A stretch of DNA of 64,000 nt, from positions 434,001 through 498,000 of the forward strand of contig VDMD01000014.1 of assembly GCA_007026445.1 (NCBI GenBank). Reading direction: 5' to 3'. Made by a program: the position numbers and the translations under genes. The DNA comes from Schizophyllum amplum. Its lineage: Eukaryota > Basidiomycota > Agaricomycetes > Agaricales > Schizophyllaceae. This document shows positions 1 through 10,884 of this stretch, piece by piece. Under the pieces are notes generated by a model, which was not told where the DNA came from, searched no databases, and saw only the letters and a program-made list of their open reading frames with translations. Positions within the stretch are counted from its first letter, which is position 1, and each line of letters opens with the position of its first letter.

Positions 1-1328
1 CAGGGGATCCAAGGGCTGCGGCGATGAGCTCATTACCTTCGGGCGTGTCTGAGCGTGGGCTTCCTGGTTTATCGCGCGAGCCTCCAGGTGCATCGCATGA
101 GCCTCCCAATGCATCGTCCGTAAGTTGATCCTCGGGCGTGGTCGCGCGTGAGCTGTCTGAAGTCGTGTTGGGTGAGCTTGCGGACGATTTCTGTGCCAAA
201 GATCGCTGTACCTGGTTCTTCAAGCGTAGCGACCATATGTTGTTCTTCAGGTGTGTCCGCTAGGGACATGTCGTTCATAAGACCGCCCTCCATCTGTTCC
301 TCGGGCGTCTCCTGCATCTGCTCCTCGGGCGTCTCCTGCGTTTGCTCCTCGGGCGTCTGCTCCATCTGCTGTTCTTCAGGCGTTTCTGGCGTTGACGCAG
401 AACTAGATGGAGCGGGTGTAGACACAAAGAACGCAGGATACTTGGCGGTCAGACGCTCCATGAGCTTGCGTGCCGCCCGAGTTTCGGGTGGATCCCATAT
501 CACGACGCCGTTCCCATTGCAACGTAGACACTCGACGTACGGATCTGCGTCGAATTGGTAGAGCTCGTCGCCCTGCTCAAGCGGTGCGACTGCGTCACGC
601 GCGGTCAGGACAAACGGCTTCCAATTGCCTGTGAGCCCCGGTCAGTCATAAGTAGTATACGGGAGATTGATCACACGCACATTCCTCAATATTCCGCGTG
701 TAGTCAAGGCCTGAGGTGAAGGACCAAAAGTCGGCGAGGTACTCGTCGCCGTACCCGCCGGTGGTGTGCGGAAGCAGGAAGCCGGGGGTGATCATGCGGA
801 TGGCGGCGCGGTCGAAGGTGGGGCAGCGCCAGAGGGCGAGCGCGGCGCCCCGGGGCTGGGTACGCTTCGCGTGCTCGGCGAGGGCGACGATGAGCCGCGA
901 AATGTGCAAGATGTTGAACATGTGGTCCTCCCAGTACAAGTCGCGGCAGGCGATGAGAAAGACGGAGTGCCAGAGGAAGTGGGAGATGTAGATGAGGGGG
1001 AGGCGGTACACGACGGGGAGCCTGAAGCTGCTGCCGTCCTGGAGGTGGATAGTGGGGTAGTTGTTGTCGGAGGTGATGGTGCACGCGTTGCGCTTCAGGT
1101 CGGCGAGGAAGGAGGCGGGGGTGTAGTGGGGATGGGTTGTGGCGGAGTAAAAGTCGAGCTCGTCGGGGTGCCTCCAGGGAGCTGGGGAATTCGTTAGCAC
1201 TATACAGGGCCTGGCTTGCGGGGCGTACCCTTGTCATTCGGATGGTGACTGCGCTTGACTCTCCGCGTCCCGCGCACGGGGAACGGTTCCCCCAGAGCAC
1301 TGTGGGCATCGCGCTTGCGCAAGTTCAT
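1..1328 (-). CDS. Unknown-function repeat-borne gene, copy A1 (3' end outside window)
   Basis: Minus strand, exons 1328-1229, 1181-681, 628-212 and 156 to beyond base 1. Product unknown; I recognise no family. The start Met begins a short basic N-terminus (MNLRKRDAH). Exon 2 (501 nt) encodes the conserved part containing PWRHPDELDFYSA and WRCPTFDRAAIRM. Exon 3 continues with a CLRC..G motif and a low-complexity acidic run of TPEEQ-type repeats. Intron 1 is short with a GCTAAC branch point and CCCCAG acceptor. The same exon pattern is seen in copies A2, A3 and the long gene at 25,077, which strongly supports the splice sites. Copies A1 and A2 differ by only a few bases here, so the duplication is recent or homogenised. 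Confidence 0.7.
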
Positions 1329-1974
1329 ACTGGATAAGTAAAGGTGAAGTTCGATCCAAAAGCACGCGATCGAGGACCGCGGCGCTGCGAGTCCGGTGAT
1401 CGAGATTCTGCTCTCTCCCGTCGACAAGCCGCATCCGACGACCGACACCCTCCTCCATCTCATTCCCCTCCCTTCGACCACACTCACGACCAACCCCTCC
1501 CGCATAGGCACCGTCGCCGGCAACGCGAGGCGAGCACTCAGAAGAGAGCGGTGAACGCGGACCTCACAGCCCTCGCGCTCTGTAGACCAAATAAGTACTA
1601 CTGTAGTCTGCAATATACAAGATCAGCATCAGTCCCCCTCGCCTCAACGTCCCTGCACTTCCCTCGCGTCTACGCCCCGCCCCTCTCACCCTCCGTTCCC
1701 CTCCCCTTCGCCCCCCTCCTCGCTCCTGCAAACTCGCAAAGTCATAAACGCAACTTCTATTGTAGTCAGTCTACCTACTGCGTTACTATCGTCTTTACAC
1801 ACCTCCGTCTACCTCTACACTCCTCCGTCTCCCTCACCGCCCCACTTGCCTTCGTGAACGGCTCCTTCTACGCACCATCCCAGTCCGAACACGCCCCCCT
1901 CGCATGCATCCCCCCCTTCGCATACGTCCCCCTCCCCCCTCCCGTAAAAGTGCCCGCTCGACCTCGTCAATCAA

Positions 1975-2165
1975 CCCCCTCGTAAACCGACCACCCCCCT
2001 CGTAAAATCAGCCCCCCTCGTAGACCTAACTCCTCCTCCCGCATATGTCCCCCTTCGCGTACAATCTCCTTCCCCCACCCTCATAAACTCGAACCCCCCT
2101 TCTTAGAATCAAACCCCCCTTCGTAGAGTCAACCCGCCCCCTCGTAGAATCAACCCCCTTCAGGA
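1975..2165. repeat. C-rich 18-20 bp tandem repeat (CCCCCTCGTAGAATCAAC type)
   Basis: Degenerate tandem copies of a C-run followed by TCGTAGAATCAA or TCGTAAACTC. The equivalent array is longer in unit A2 (about 13,260-13,530) and ends the homology of copy A3 (about 24,370-24,600). Confidence 0.8.
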
Positions 2166-2235
2166 ATGTACCACCCTCGTAAGAGTACAAATGAAATCAA
2201 CCCTGAACTCTCGCAAATGCGGCCCCTCCTGCATA

Positions 2236-2465
2236 AGACCCCTACCCGGTGCGAAGGCAATTGCCCTCCCGGTGCGAAGACAGTCGCTCTCCCGGTGCAA
2301 AGGCAGTCGCACTCCCGGTGCGAAGACAGTCGCTCTCCCGCGCAAAGGCAGTCGCTCTCCCGCGCAAAGGCAGTCGCACTCCGGCGCAAAGGCATCGCCC
2401 TCCCGGCGCAAAGGCATCGCCCTCCCGCGCAAAGGCATCGCCCTCCCGCGCAAAGGCAGTCGCGC
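2236..2465. repeat. Minisatellite, about 22 bp, CTCCCGGTGCGAAGACAGTCG
   Basis: About ten imperfect tandem copies of a CTCCCG(G)TGCGAAGACAGTCG unit with a GCGCAAAGGCATCGC variant. In unit A2 the array (13,611-13,765) is shorter, about seven copies. Confidence 0.9.
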
Positions 2466-3278
2466 ATCGTAAGATGGACCGCCACTCGTAAGGTCGACCG
2501 CTCACTGTCGTAAGATCGACCGCCACTCATAAGGTCGACCGCCCAACGTAGAGTCTGTCGACGTCTATCAGACTCGGCGGACGGGGGCAGGGAGCATAGA
2601 GGGGGCAGGGAGCACGTACCGAGTCAGGACACCCAACGTCCTCCCATGGACCTCCCCCATAGCGCGCCGGCGTCGTCTTCCGTAGCGCATCGACAGCAGA
2701 CAGCGACCTTCTCCTCCGTAGTGTATCACGGACAACGGCCGCATCGACGCCAGACATGGGCCACGACGACGCCAGACGTGGGCGGCAATGACGCCGGACG
2801 TGGGCGGCAACGACGCTGGACACAGGCAGACAAGCCGCCGGCAGAACTGCAAAGCAAACCGCCGCCATGAGTAATGAGGAAGGAAACTGGATAAGTAAAT
2901 GTCGACTCACAGACATACATAAGGGAGGGAGCGAGTCACTCGCAGCGTCGCGAGATGCGGACGTCGCGAGTCACACCACAACTTGAACGATCGTGAATCT
3001 CCTGGAAGGGTATATAATCTCCTGGATGGGTACGTCGAAGGCCGGAAGATGACGGGACCGGCGTCGGGCGTAGCTGAGGCCGACGTCGAGCGTGGATGGA
3101 GCCGACGTCGAGCGCGGATGGAGCCGACATCGAGCGTGGATGAGGCCGGCATCCAACGCAGCGCCTGAAAACGCGGTCAGACAGAACCTCGAAGCAGATA
3201 GTGAAGAGCGCGAAGCGGCTAGTGAAGACCCACGTACTCACCACAAGGACGACCACACGGGTCATATAATAGAAGCGC

Positions 3279-3420
3279 TGGTCGTATAACAGCGGCGCGA
3301 GTCGGCCAACAGCGGCGCGGGTCGTATAACAAAGGCGCGGGTCGGCTAACAGAGGCGCGGGTCGTATAACAGAGAGGCGCCGGTCGTATAACAGAGAGGC
3401 GCCGGTCGGATAAAAGAGGC
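3279..3420. repeat. Minisatellite, about 20 bp, AACAGCGGCGCGGGTCGTAT
   Basis: About seven copies of a GCGGCGCGGGTCGTATAACA unit, with sub-variants reading GGCTAACA or GGCCAACA. Unit A2 carries a longer array at 14,519-14,750. Confidence 0.9.
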
Positions 3421-6400
3421 GCGGGTTGTATGCCAAAGGCGCGCGGGACTAGACACGCCGGGACTTGCTTTGAGTAGCTCGATAGGTCCGTACTCGGCGG
3501 TCTGCGAAAATCATCAGGTTAGTGAGAATGTCGAAGGGAAGGACGGGGATCGAAGGGAAAGACAGTGAGAATGTCGAAGGGAAGGACGGGGATCGAAGGG
3601 AAGGCCGGGGATCGAGCTGACTTACCGACGGCGTCATAGGCGAAGGTGGGTGGGTGTTTGCAAAGTTGATGTGCGGTGACGAGGGCGACACGATGGCGGT
3701 GACGGTGGCGACACGATGGCGGTGACGGTGGCGACGCGACGGCGGTGACAAAAGCGACACGATGATGCCGAGGGTGGGGGCTGACGCCGAGGTCTACAAT
3801 CAATGGTTAGCAAACGCGAGTACAAAGATGAGGAACGCGAGACGCACCAGAAGGAGGGCCTCATGCACAGTGCCCGTCACGTAAAGGCAACGCAGAACGT
3901 GCCGATGCGAGAGAAGACCTGCAATGAGAGGGTTAGTGAACGCAGCACTGTAACATGATTCTCAAATCAAACTCACCTCGGTCGGGAGCGCCAGCATGCG
4001 AGGGGCGTGAGCAAGCGAGTCGAGGTCGCACCACAAGCGAATGAAAGAGGCCGTCGATGGGGACATGTGGGAGGCAGTCAATGAGGACATGAGAGGGGCA
4101 GCCAATGAGGGGCAGAAAGCACGAATGCTGCCTCAACTCCCCCACATCCCCCGACCCTTATACTCCGCGAACAAGCTTTCGAACCTCCTTGAAACGCACG
4201 TCAGCGGCTACCGAGCAGTCCCCCGAGAATCGGGGGCCGAGATCAACTTACGAAAGCGCGGAAGATTCGGTGGCGCGCCCGCGTTCAGGAGGTTGGTTTT
4301 CGAACATTCAATGCACGGTCGTTCCCTTGAGTCACCGATTGCAGCGCGCCGTCGTCGACGCGCGTCCGTCGAGTTTGAAAATCCGCGTGGATGGGCTGGC
4401 GACACCGCGGGCTGATCTCTGCGTTCAGCGCCCTCCCGTATTCGATTCGTCCTGAGGGAGCTCAGCGTGCAGGAAAGCGTCGCAATGCAATATGAATACA
4501 CACCCCATTTCTTATCTGACGTGTCCCGCGGCCGAGGACCCCGCGAAGTCTACTCAGGAAATTTGAGGTGGATGTTGAAGACAACAACGTAAGGCCGTTC
4601 CCCATTGGGAAACCGTTGTTGGTGAGCAAGGCGGCATCGCCAAACTCCCCTTGAGCTCGTCCTCCGCCGCGCCGGCGCTCGACTTAAGTTACGAGCGTGC
4701 CCGGGGACGTCGGGCACGCGTGATCCCGCCGTGCAGGTAAAATCAGTGCGTCCTGCGCTCTGTAAGTTGTTGTGAGTGCTGTGGCAAATGAAAACGAACA
4801 TGACGAGGGTGCGAGGGCAGCGCGCAGTCTGGCGCTTTGTGTCGGCAATACGGGGACCCGAGTAAGCTAGCGCTACACTATCCGAGTTGGCAGCGAGCGC
4901 GGAAATGGATGACAGGAAGGTGGAAGATTCGGGGGCTTGATGGCATGTATGCGAGATGGCTTATGTGTGCAGCCGTCGGCGGGCGGCGCGCCATCGCCCG
5001 GAGACTTGAACCTCCTGAATGAGTCATTAGCGTTTCAGGGGTCAGCATAGCCGAATCATGGAAGGGCTGGTGAAGTAGGGAACGAGGAGGAGGGGGTGGT
5101 GCATTGCGAGACGCGCAGGCATTGGGAGCGCTCAGAAATGCCTAGGAAGTGTCCTGTAGACTCACATAACACATAAACATATGTATCACCGGCGTAGAAC
5201 AGGATTTGAGCGCGTTGCGGGCGAGACGAAAACGACGCCACATAATGAAATCGGCCTTCCTCACGCCATAGCACTCGCTGCAAGCGGCGGAGAGACGTAA
5301 CGCAAGACGATACTGAATCAGCTACTTTGGTACAATTGAATTTCAGTGGGGAATATTTTAGGAGAGGATGACAACTTACGACGGTGAAGACATCGAGTTC
5401 CACATGCAAACATCCTCGACCTCCCAAAACGATAAGACAGCACGCAGATCTCGCCCATCGGCGCCACAAGCCCAGATTCTAAAGCGAGCCTATGTTGAAT
5501 GAACACCCAGGCGACCCATCGCGGCACTTGGCGAGGGTGCGGTCGTCCTCCGAAGGGTGGAACAGGTATCCTGTGCGTGCAGCGGTAATGTTCTGAGAGT
5601 TGCAGAGGATCTAGAGTGGTGGCGGCGTTCTAGAATGGAAGATAGCTATCGTAGAATGAGGGGAGCCGAAAAGCGTTTTGTCCGAGGCGGCGGAGGCGCG
5701 CGATGGGTGAGGGCGACATGGATGATGGGAGCAAGTTGAACTTCGGGGAGTCGGACCGGCTGCGACGATCATTAAACATGTTGTTCCCGACCGCCATCGT
5801 CGTCTGCGGACCATGTCTGCGTCGACTTCTGGATGCCCTTCGTACAGTGTGGTCATTATCTACTGATTTCCTGCCTGTCTGTGTGGTTCCGCTGCTCGAA
5901 CGACCTCTGCCAACCTCAAAATCGACGAGGAGGCGCTCGGGTGGCGCGCACCCTCGTCAAGGTCACCCGAACAGTGGTTCATGTCCGAGGACCGTCCTGA
6001 TCGGCTACGTACAGCTAGGCTAACCAGGTTACCGTGCCGCCGGGCCCTGATCTACGCGCTGACCACGTCATCTGGCTGAATTAGGTAGGCCTTGTTGAAC
6101 CAGTCGCAGCGGTGGCGCGCACAGCGCCGCAAGCGACTCGGACTCGTGCTTTTGCATGCCGTTTATGCAGCAGCGGCGCGTCTGACACTACTACAGTGAT
6201 AATCGCATGCATTTGCTTGCGGTTTGCGCGCAGCTGGCGGGGATATGAGTGAGTGAAATCGTTGAAGTTCGTTGTTGAACTTTGCATGAACAGGGTGGAC
6301 GTGCGCGAGCGTTTGTCGTACAACCCCGTGCTTTCGATCTATCAGCGCGTCAACGTATTCGGCTCGCGAGATGAAGAGATGACGGAAGGAATGCACGAGG

Positions 6401-7467
6401 ATGATTCGGTAGAACGGCAGAGTCAGGAGGTTGGAAACGCGAGTGTGAGTGTACATGTTGAACTCACATCTGTGCACAAAGTTCAGGCGCACGGATATGC
6501 CGCTGTCGACTGATGGTGGCGCGGAATGATACGGACGTAGTGCGAGGATGTATGTCAGACTGCGCGTGCGCTTGAGAGAGGCCTGGAGACGGAAGATTCG
6601 GGGTGACAGGCGAGCGAGAAGGTGGGGAAGGGCGTGGCGCGTAAGTCGCGGGACAGAGTGCGTGTCGGGATTCTCATTCCCATGCTCTTCTAGTATGTAG
6701 GCGTTGACGAACTGCACTCACGAGGATCGTGATATTGCATATTGCAAGACGGGGGACGAGGTGCTCGTACTGTACAACGAGGTGGCGTGTTCACTCAGTT
6801 CAACGTATGTTGCACTTTCGCATCGAGACGCGGGCAGGTCGTGCCGCCCCGCGTCATCGCTTCCGAGTAGGTACACATCTTCCATACATCAAACTCCCGA
6901 TGACCTTCTCAGGAGGTTGGAAAAGCATATGTGTACACCGCAGAGGGTGAGAACTTTCCCTCACGCTAGTTGCAACCGCCCCGCCAGCGATGTTCTCTTC
7001 AAAGTTCAGCGGATCCAGAGCTGTGGCCGCGCTCTAGATCGAAGTGAAGTGGCAGCTTGAAGATTGTGAGGAACCGAATAGTATCTCTTTGAGGGTAAGG
7101 AGAGTGTACGGTGAGCGTGAGGGAGGCGGAAGATTGCCATCAAGTTGAACTTCGGTTCTCGGACCGACGGCCGCGTCCATTGTTCTCCTTGTTCCCGACC
7201 CTCACGATTGTTCGCGCAACTTCGCTAATAGTTGATATTTTGTGAATTTTGCTCAGCGCTGATTTGTATACCCTGTATGGCTCTCATTCTACGGCGCGCG
7301 ATACGGGAATGGCCAAAGATTGTAACATCTCCAATGTATGGCGCGGCGGGCGCCTAACCAATCCGCGGCCGAATTACGACACCATTGTTGAAGATCGAGT
7401 TGCGGTAGATCTGCCACGTACAAGGGTAAGTATCTTGTTCGGCTCCCTCTATTTCCGACGCCGTTCG

Positions 7468-7475
7468 TATATATA
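7468..7475 (+). promoter_or_regulatory. TATA box before the exon-like series, unit A1
   Basis: TATATATA lies 37 bp upstream of the ATG at 7512, which opens a series of blocks bounded by GTGAGT donors and CAG acceptors. It is preserved in unit A2 at 18,767-18,774. The ORF from that ATG closes a few codons into the next block, so if the promoter is used its product is probably not a long protein. Confidence 0.4.
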
Positions 7476-8264
7476 CCTCCCCTAAACGTACTTTGGTCTT
7501 TTTCAACCATCATGCCCCCGCCTCCTCGACACGTCCGTTCGCTGTCTCGTCCCCCCGCTGCCGCCGACCACGTTGGCAATGCTTGTAGACTCATAGGTGA
7601 GTAGGATCTGACACGTCTCCTCCTCGTTGACTGACCCGTGTCCAGGCTGAGGGCGAAGGCGACGCGACGCGTCGCCGCCATGTTTCTCGTGGTCACGGCA
7701 TGCCTCACATCACGAGTCGTGCCTCCTTCTCGCACGGTCGCAGTAGCCCCTCGTCCTCGCTGACATCGACAGGAGCTGCCTCACGCGCCGCCATATCTGT
7801 AGGTGAGTATCAAGTACACTCATGCATCACATTCGCTGCTGACTTTGTTGCAGACGATGCGCGTTTTTGCGTATCGCACTGTCGTCGCCATTGCGGTGTC
7901 ACCATCGTTCTTTGTCTTTTACGGATGGCGTCGGTGTCATCTTCGCTCCGCGAGTGGGCTGGGGAATAGTGGTGAGTTGCCTCATGCCCTTGTTACTTCC
8001 TCCGACTGACACTCTTCACAGGACGCGGACGGTCATTGGCCTCGGCGACGCCTCGACCCCTTGGGACCCGGGAGATCATCGCGCGGCTGAAGACCGCGCC
8101 CCGGCGACGGCGCGCAGTGCCGTCGCGTACTATCAACGCATCCCTCAATGGTACGATTGCCGACTCCATGCTGACATATTGTTCAGGATGGGCGTGTCGA
8201 TGCTGAACCTGGACGCGCGCGGTCTCGGCGGCGCGTGCGAGTCCGCAGGACGGGGAGGGGGACA

Positions 8265-8311
8265 GCGCGGCCGAAGGCCGCGCACACGGCGACGGCGCGC
8301 AGCGCCGTCGC
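8265..8311. repeat. Paired GC-rich hairpins (GCGCGGCCGAAGGCCGCGC family), unit A1
   Basis: GCGCGGCCGAAGGCCGCGC (8265-8283) is a perfect inverted repeat around AA. It is followed directly by a second palindrome, GCGACGGCGC...GCGCCGTCGC (8289-8311). The pair recurs at about 8078-8125, 8437-8483 and 8628-8673, and in unit A2 near 19,387, 19,566-19,610, 19,735-19,782 and 19,930-19,981. Each pair sits inside one exon-like block. Confidence 0.85.
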
Positions 8312-8886
8312 GCTTTGTAGGCTCTGTGCTTCGTCCTTCGGTGAGTTGTTCTGTTTTGCTTACTAGGCTCTTGTTGACATTTTAATTGGATTGAGGTGAG
8401 GAGCGTTGGGCTACGGCAGGGGCGGAGGAGACAATAGCGCGGCCGGAGGCCGCGCCCACGGCGACGGCGCGCAGCGCCGTCGCACGCCATAGGGTTCTCG
8501 CTTAGTGCATTGGTGAGTCATTCTATTTCTCGTATCTTGCCTTTCGATTGACGTGGTTGTCAGTTGCGGCGAGCGACGCTCGTAGCCTCGCCGGGTGTTC
8601 GCGGCAACGGGGGGCGGGGCCGCCCAAGCGCGACCGAAGGCCGCGCATCACGGCGGCGCTGCGCGCCGCCGTGCTCGTCTTTGTTGCTCAAGCGGGAGCT
8701 CGTGCCGTCATAGACGTTGATCACATTCTGGGGGCAAGCAAGGTGCGTACAATGCTTTGCAGTCAGAGACGATGCTAACCTTTCTGCAGCATGCATCGCC
8801 GTCCGTGGAGCAATTTCTGGACACCCTCACCACGGTCCCGACACGCTCCGCGCCATGCAGAGTCACACTACCATTGCCCTCCGTAG

Positions 8887-9520
8887 GCGATGAGTATATG
8901 TATCCCCGTCCGGCGAGCAATCCGAGTAGGTCCCCGTGTCCTCACCATGTCACTCAATGTCTCTGTAACTTCCTGCACGAACGGCGACAACGCCTACTCA
9001 CGCTCTAGGCGACGAGTATATGTATCAGCAAGGTAAGCAAGTTGTCGTGTCTTCATCATGTTGCTAACTGTCTTGCTAGCTTGCTTCATCCTCGCAGGCC
9101 ACGCATACTCACGCCCTTAGGCGATGAGTATATGTATTGCCGTCCCCCGAGCGACGCCCCGAACGCTATCGGCCTCTTCGAGAGCGTTCGCCGTTGTGGT
9201 CACAGTGCCCTCAGCGCTTTCCAGCACACGCCGACAACGCAGTTCACGACATCACGGCGTACCGGATTGGGGAGGACGGCGTAGGCGATGAGTATACGTA
9301 TCGCCGTCCGGCGAGCAAGGTGAGTGCTGTCTCTGAGCACTTATCATACAACTGACCTCTTGCGCCTAGACGATGAGTATATGGATCGCCGTCCGCCGAG
9401 CGACGTGATTGACAGTCTTAGGACGCGCCCGACCGTCTCGCGGCACTCTCAAGACGTACCCTCTCGCGCCTAAACGATGAGTATATGGATTTCCGTCCGG
9501 CGAGCAGGCCATCGGTGAGT
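8887..9520 (+). repeat. Array of mini-exon-like repeats (GCGATGAGTATATGTATCGC), unit A1
   Basis: Six segments of about 24-36 nt starting at 8887, 9009, 9121, 9285, 9370 and 9474 share G/ACGATGAGTATATGTATCGC followed by CGTCCGGCGAGCAAG. Most are preceded by CTAG, TTAG or GTAG and several are followed at once by GTGAGT or GTAAGC. In one frame the segment reads DEYMYRRPASK. The DNA between segments (50-130 bp) resembles introns in size and in its TAG acceptors. The third copy is extended by unrelated sequence. Confidence 0.75.
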
Positions 9521-10672
9521 ACTTGATTCTTGATCCAGCTCGATCAAACTGAGCTTGTAGGCCTCCTCGCCTTTGTCGTGTGCACCATGCCCTCACTCTC
9601 GGGCGCCTCGGACATGCGCTACGCCATCTCTGGCACGCGCTACGCCCTCGGGGACCCCGCCAGACGACGAAGCAACATATCGCCGTCCCGCGAGCAGGCC
9701 GTGCGTTGGGGGCGTGTACTATCTTGTGAGTAAAACCATCCCCTCATCAGGATTCCACTGACGTTCTCTTCGTAGACGGTGACCTTTCAGCGTCGTAGAC
9801 GGCGATCTTCCGGCGTCTCAGTCTGTTGAGGCGAGGGCCGTGCGGAGGTGTCGGCGTCCGTGTACATTCAGCGGGCTCGGCGGGGACTTGTCGTGCACAG
9901 TGGGGACGCGTCTGGGTGTCGGTATCCTCGTTGCCTTGTAGTCAGTCATTGTAAAGTCGTGTAGATCAGGAAATACTACGATTTGATTGCTTTACTTAGA
10001 GATTGCGATTACTTGCAGAGATACAAAGACCAGAAGAATAAATCACTGGAAGCAACACAATGACTGAAGTTGAACTTGATGAATTTGCGTGACCGCGGGA
10101 GGCTTGGCGCGGCGTTGAGAGGGCGCGGGGACTGAGCATGAAAGGCACAAGCGGCGTTGTATTCGGCACAAGTGAAGGACTCGCAAAGCAAGGTCCTTTT
10201 CTCGCACAGAAGGGGCCTCCCTCTCACACAGAGCAATAGGCACTCGTCGTCCGAGTGCATGCACGCTTTTGCGATGTCGAAAGCTGAGGAACAAGGCGAG
10301 GACGAACGACGAGTGCTAGGCGGTCCTCGGGCATGAAAGGCACAAAAGCGATTGTATTCGGCTACCTACAACTATCTAGACGAGCTTACTGCGCCACCGG
10401 GTTCCTTGACCACCAAGAATCCCAGAGAGAGCCCTCCCACCCTCACAGGACGACTGCGTCAAGTCGCCCGAGCGCGCGCGCGCTTTCGCGGGGTCAATAG
10501 CTGCAGAAACGAAGTGAGTGCAGCAAGAACGAACGGGGCGCACTCGGCGCGGTACTCGGCCGCGCATCGCACAAGCTCGCGCTATCCCTTGAGACTCCCG
10601 GTCCCCGCATACCCTCGCAGTCCCGCACTCGTCGCGACCGAACAGTCGGGCAGCGGCCGGCAGGGCGAGGAG

Positions 10673-10679
10673 TATATAA
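10673..10679 (+). promoter_or_regulatory. TATA box of the small Cys/Trp-rich ORF, unit A1
   Basis: TATATAA about 98 bp upstream of ATG 10777, in a GC-rich upstream region followed by a pyrimidine-rich leader. Unit A2 keeps a TATAAAAA at the same place (21,719-21,726). Confidence 0.5.
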
Positions 10680-10776
10680 GCCCCTCCCATCTCACCTTCC
10701 CTTCATCGTCACTGCCCCCTCTCTCGCCTTGCCGCTGGTCGTGCCCGTCGTGCCGTCGCGCCTCTGCCGTGCCGCC

Positions 10777-10866
10777 ATGCTGCTCGCCGTCACGCCGGAG
10801 TTCTGTTGGAGGAGGTCATGCTGGTCGGGGTCATGCTGGTGGTACGCTGGGGTTATGATCGTGTAG
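10777..10866 (+). CDS. Possible small Cys/Trp-rich protein (29 aa), unit A1
   Basis: ATG in a strong context (GCCGCCATG) below a TATA box opens a 29-codon frame, MLLAVTPEFC then WRR, CWSGS-type repeats and a CWWYAGVMIV end. The 15-bp repeat inside keeps the frame when copy number changes: two copies here, five in A2 (21,823-21,957, 44 aa). No known family. Its stop lies 18 bp before a 45-bp palindrome. It could be a short leader ORF on a non-coding transcript; coding status is unproven. Confidence 0.3.
   Translation: MLLAVTPEFCWRRSCWSGSCWWYAGVMIV
10803..10850. repeat. 15-bp tandem repeat GGTCGGGGTCATGCT, unit A1
   Basis: About two copies here against five in unit A2 (21,855-21,935). Copy number differs between otherwise near-identical flanks. 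Confidence 0.85.
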
Positions 10867-10884
10867 TTAGTGTCGTCGTCGCAC

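Larger units (their letters stand above)
1329..7467. other. Body of unit A1, left part: no convincing protein gene
   Basis: Six-frame reading shows only overlapping, compositionally biased ORFs that are not preserved in unit A2. A 184-aa minus ORF at 6163-6717, for example, is broken there. The stretch contains C-rich 20-bp repeats (about 1975-2165), several minisatellites (2236-2465, 2745-2825, 3060-3165, 3279-3420, 3535-3750) and recurring short motifs such as GGAAGATTCGG and AAGTTGAACTTCGG. Intron-like GT...AG spacing occurs on the minus strand near 3,800-4,000. It could be non-coding transcription or decayed mobile DNA. Confidence 0.55.
7512..9780 (+). other. Series of exon-like blocks with intact splice sites but no long frame, unit A1
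   Basis: Starting at ATG 7512, the plus strand shows repeated pairs of GTGAGT (or GTGAAT) donors and C/TAG acceptors 45-90 bp apart, the usual intron size in this genome. Joining the first block to the second gives GGC TGA, a stop after 29 codons; A2 gives GGT TGA. A coding gene of this structure is therefore unlikely unless another start or splice is used. The most economical reading is a spliced non-coding transcript or a decayed multi-exon gene. The block series ends with the repeated mini-exon-like segments described separately. Confidence 0.35.

Noticed and set aside
704..1309. 201-codon minus frame and matching plus frames (716-1197, 12,011-12,442, 22,861-23,292)
   Set aside because: Overlap exon 2 of the repeat-borne gene; Arg/Pro/His-rich on one side and Gly/Glu/Val-rich on the other, typical of GC-rich shadows.
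6163..6717. 184-codon minus frame in unit A1
   Set aside because: Not preserved in the A2 counterpart, biased composition, no family resemblance.
8887..9520. CRISPR-like array (repeats with unequal spacers)
   Set aside because: Eukaryotic context, spacers homologous to each other, no Cas genes; splice-site flanks explain the pattern better.
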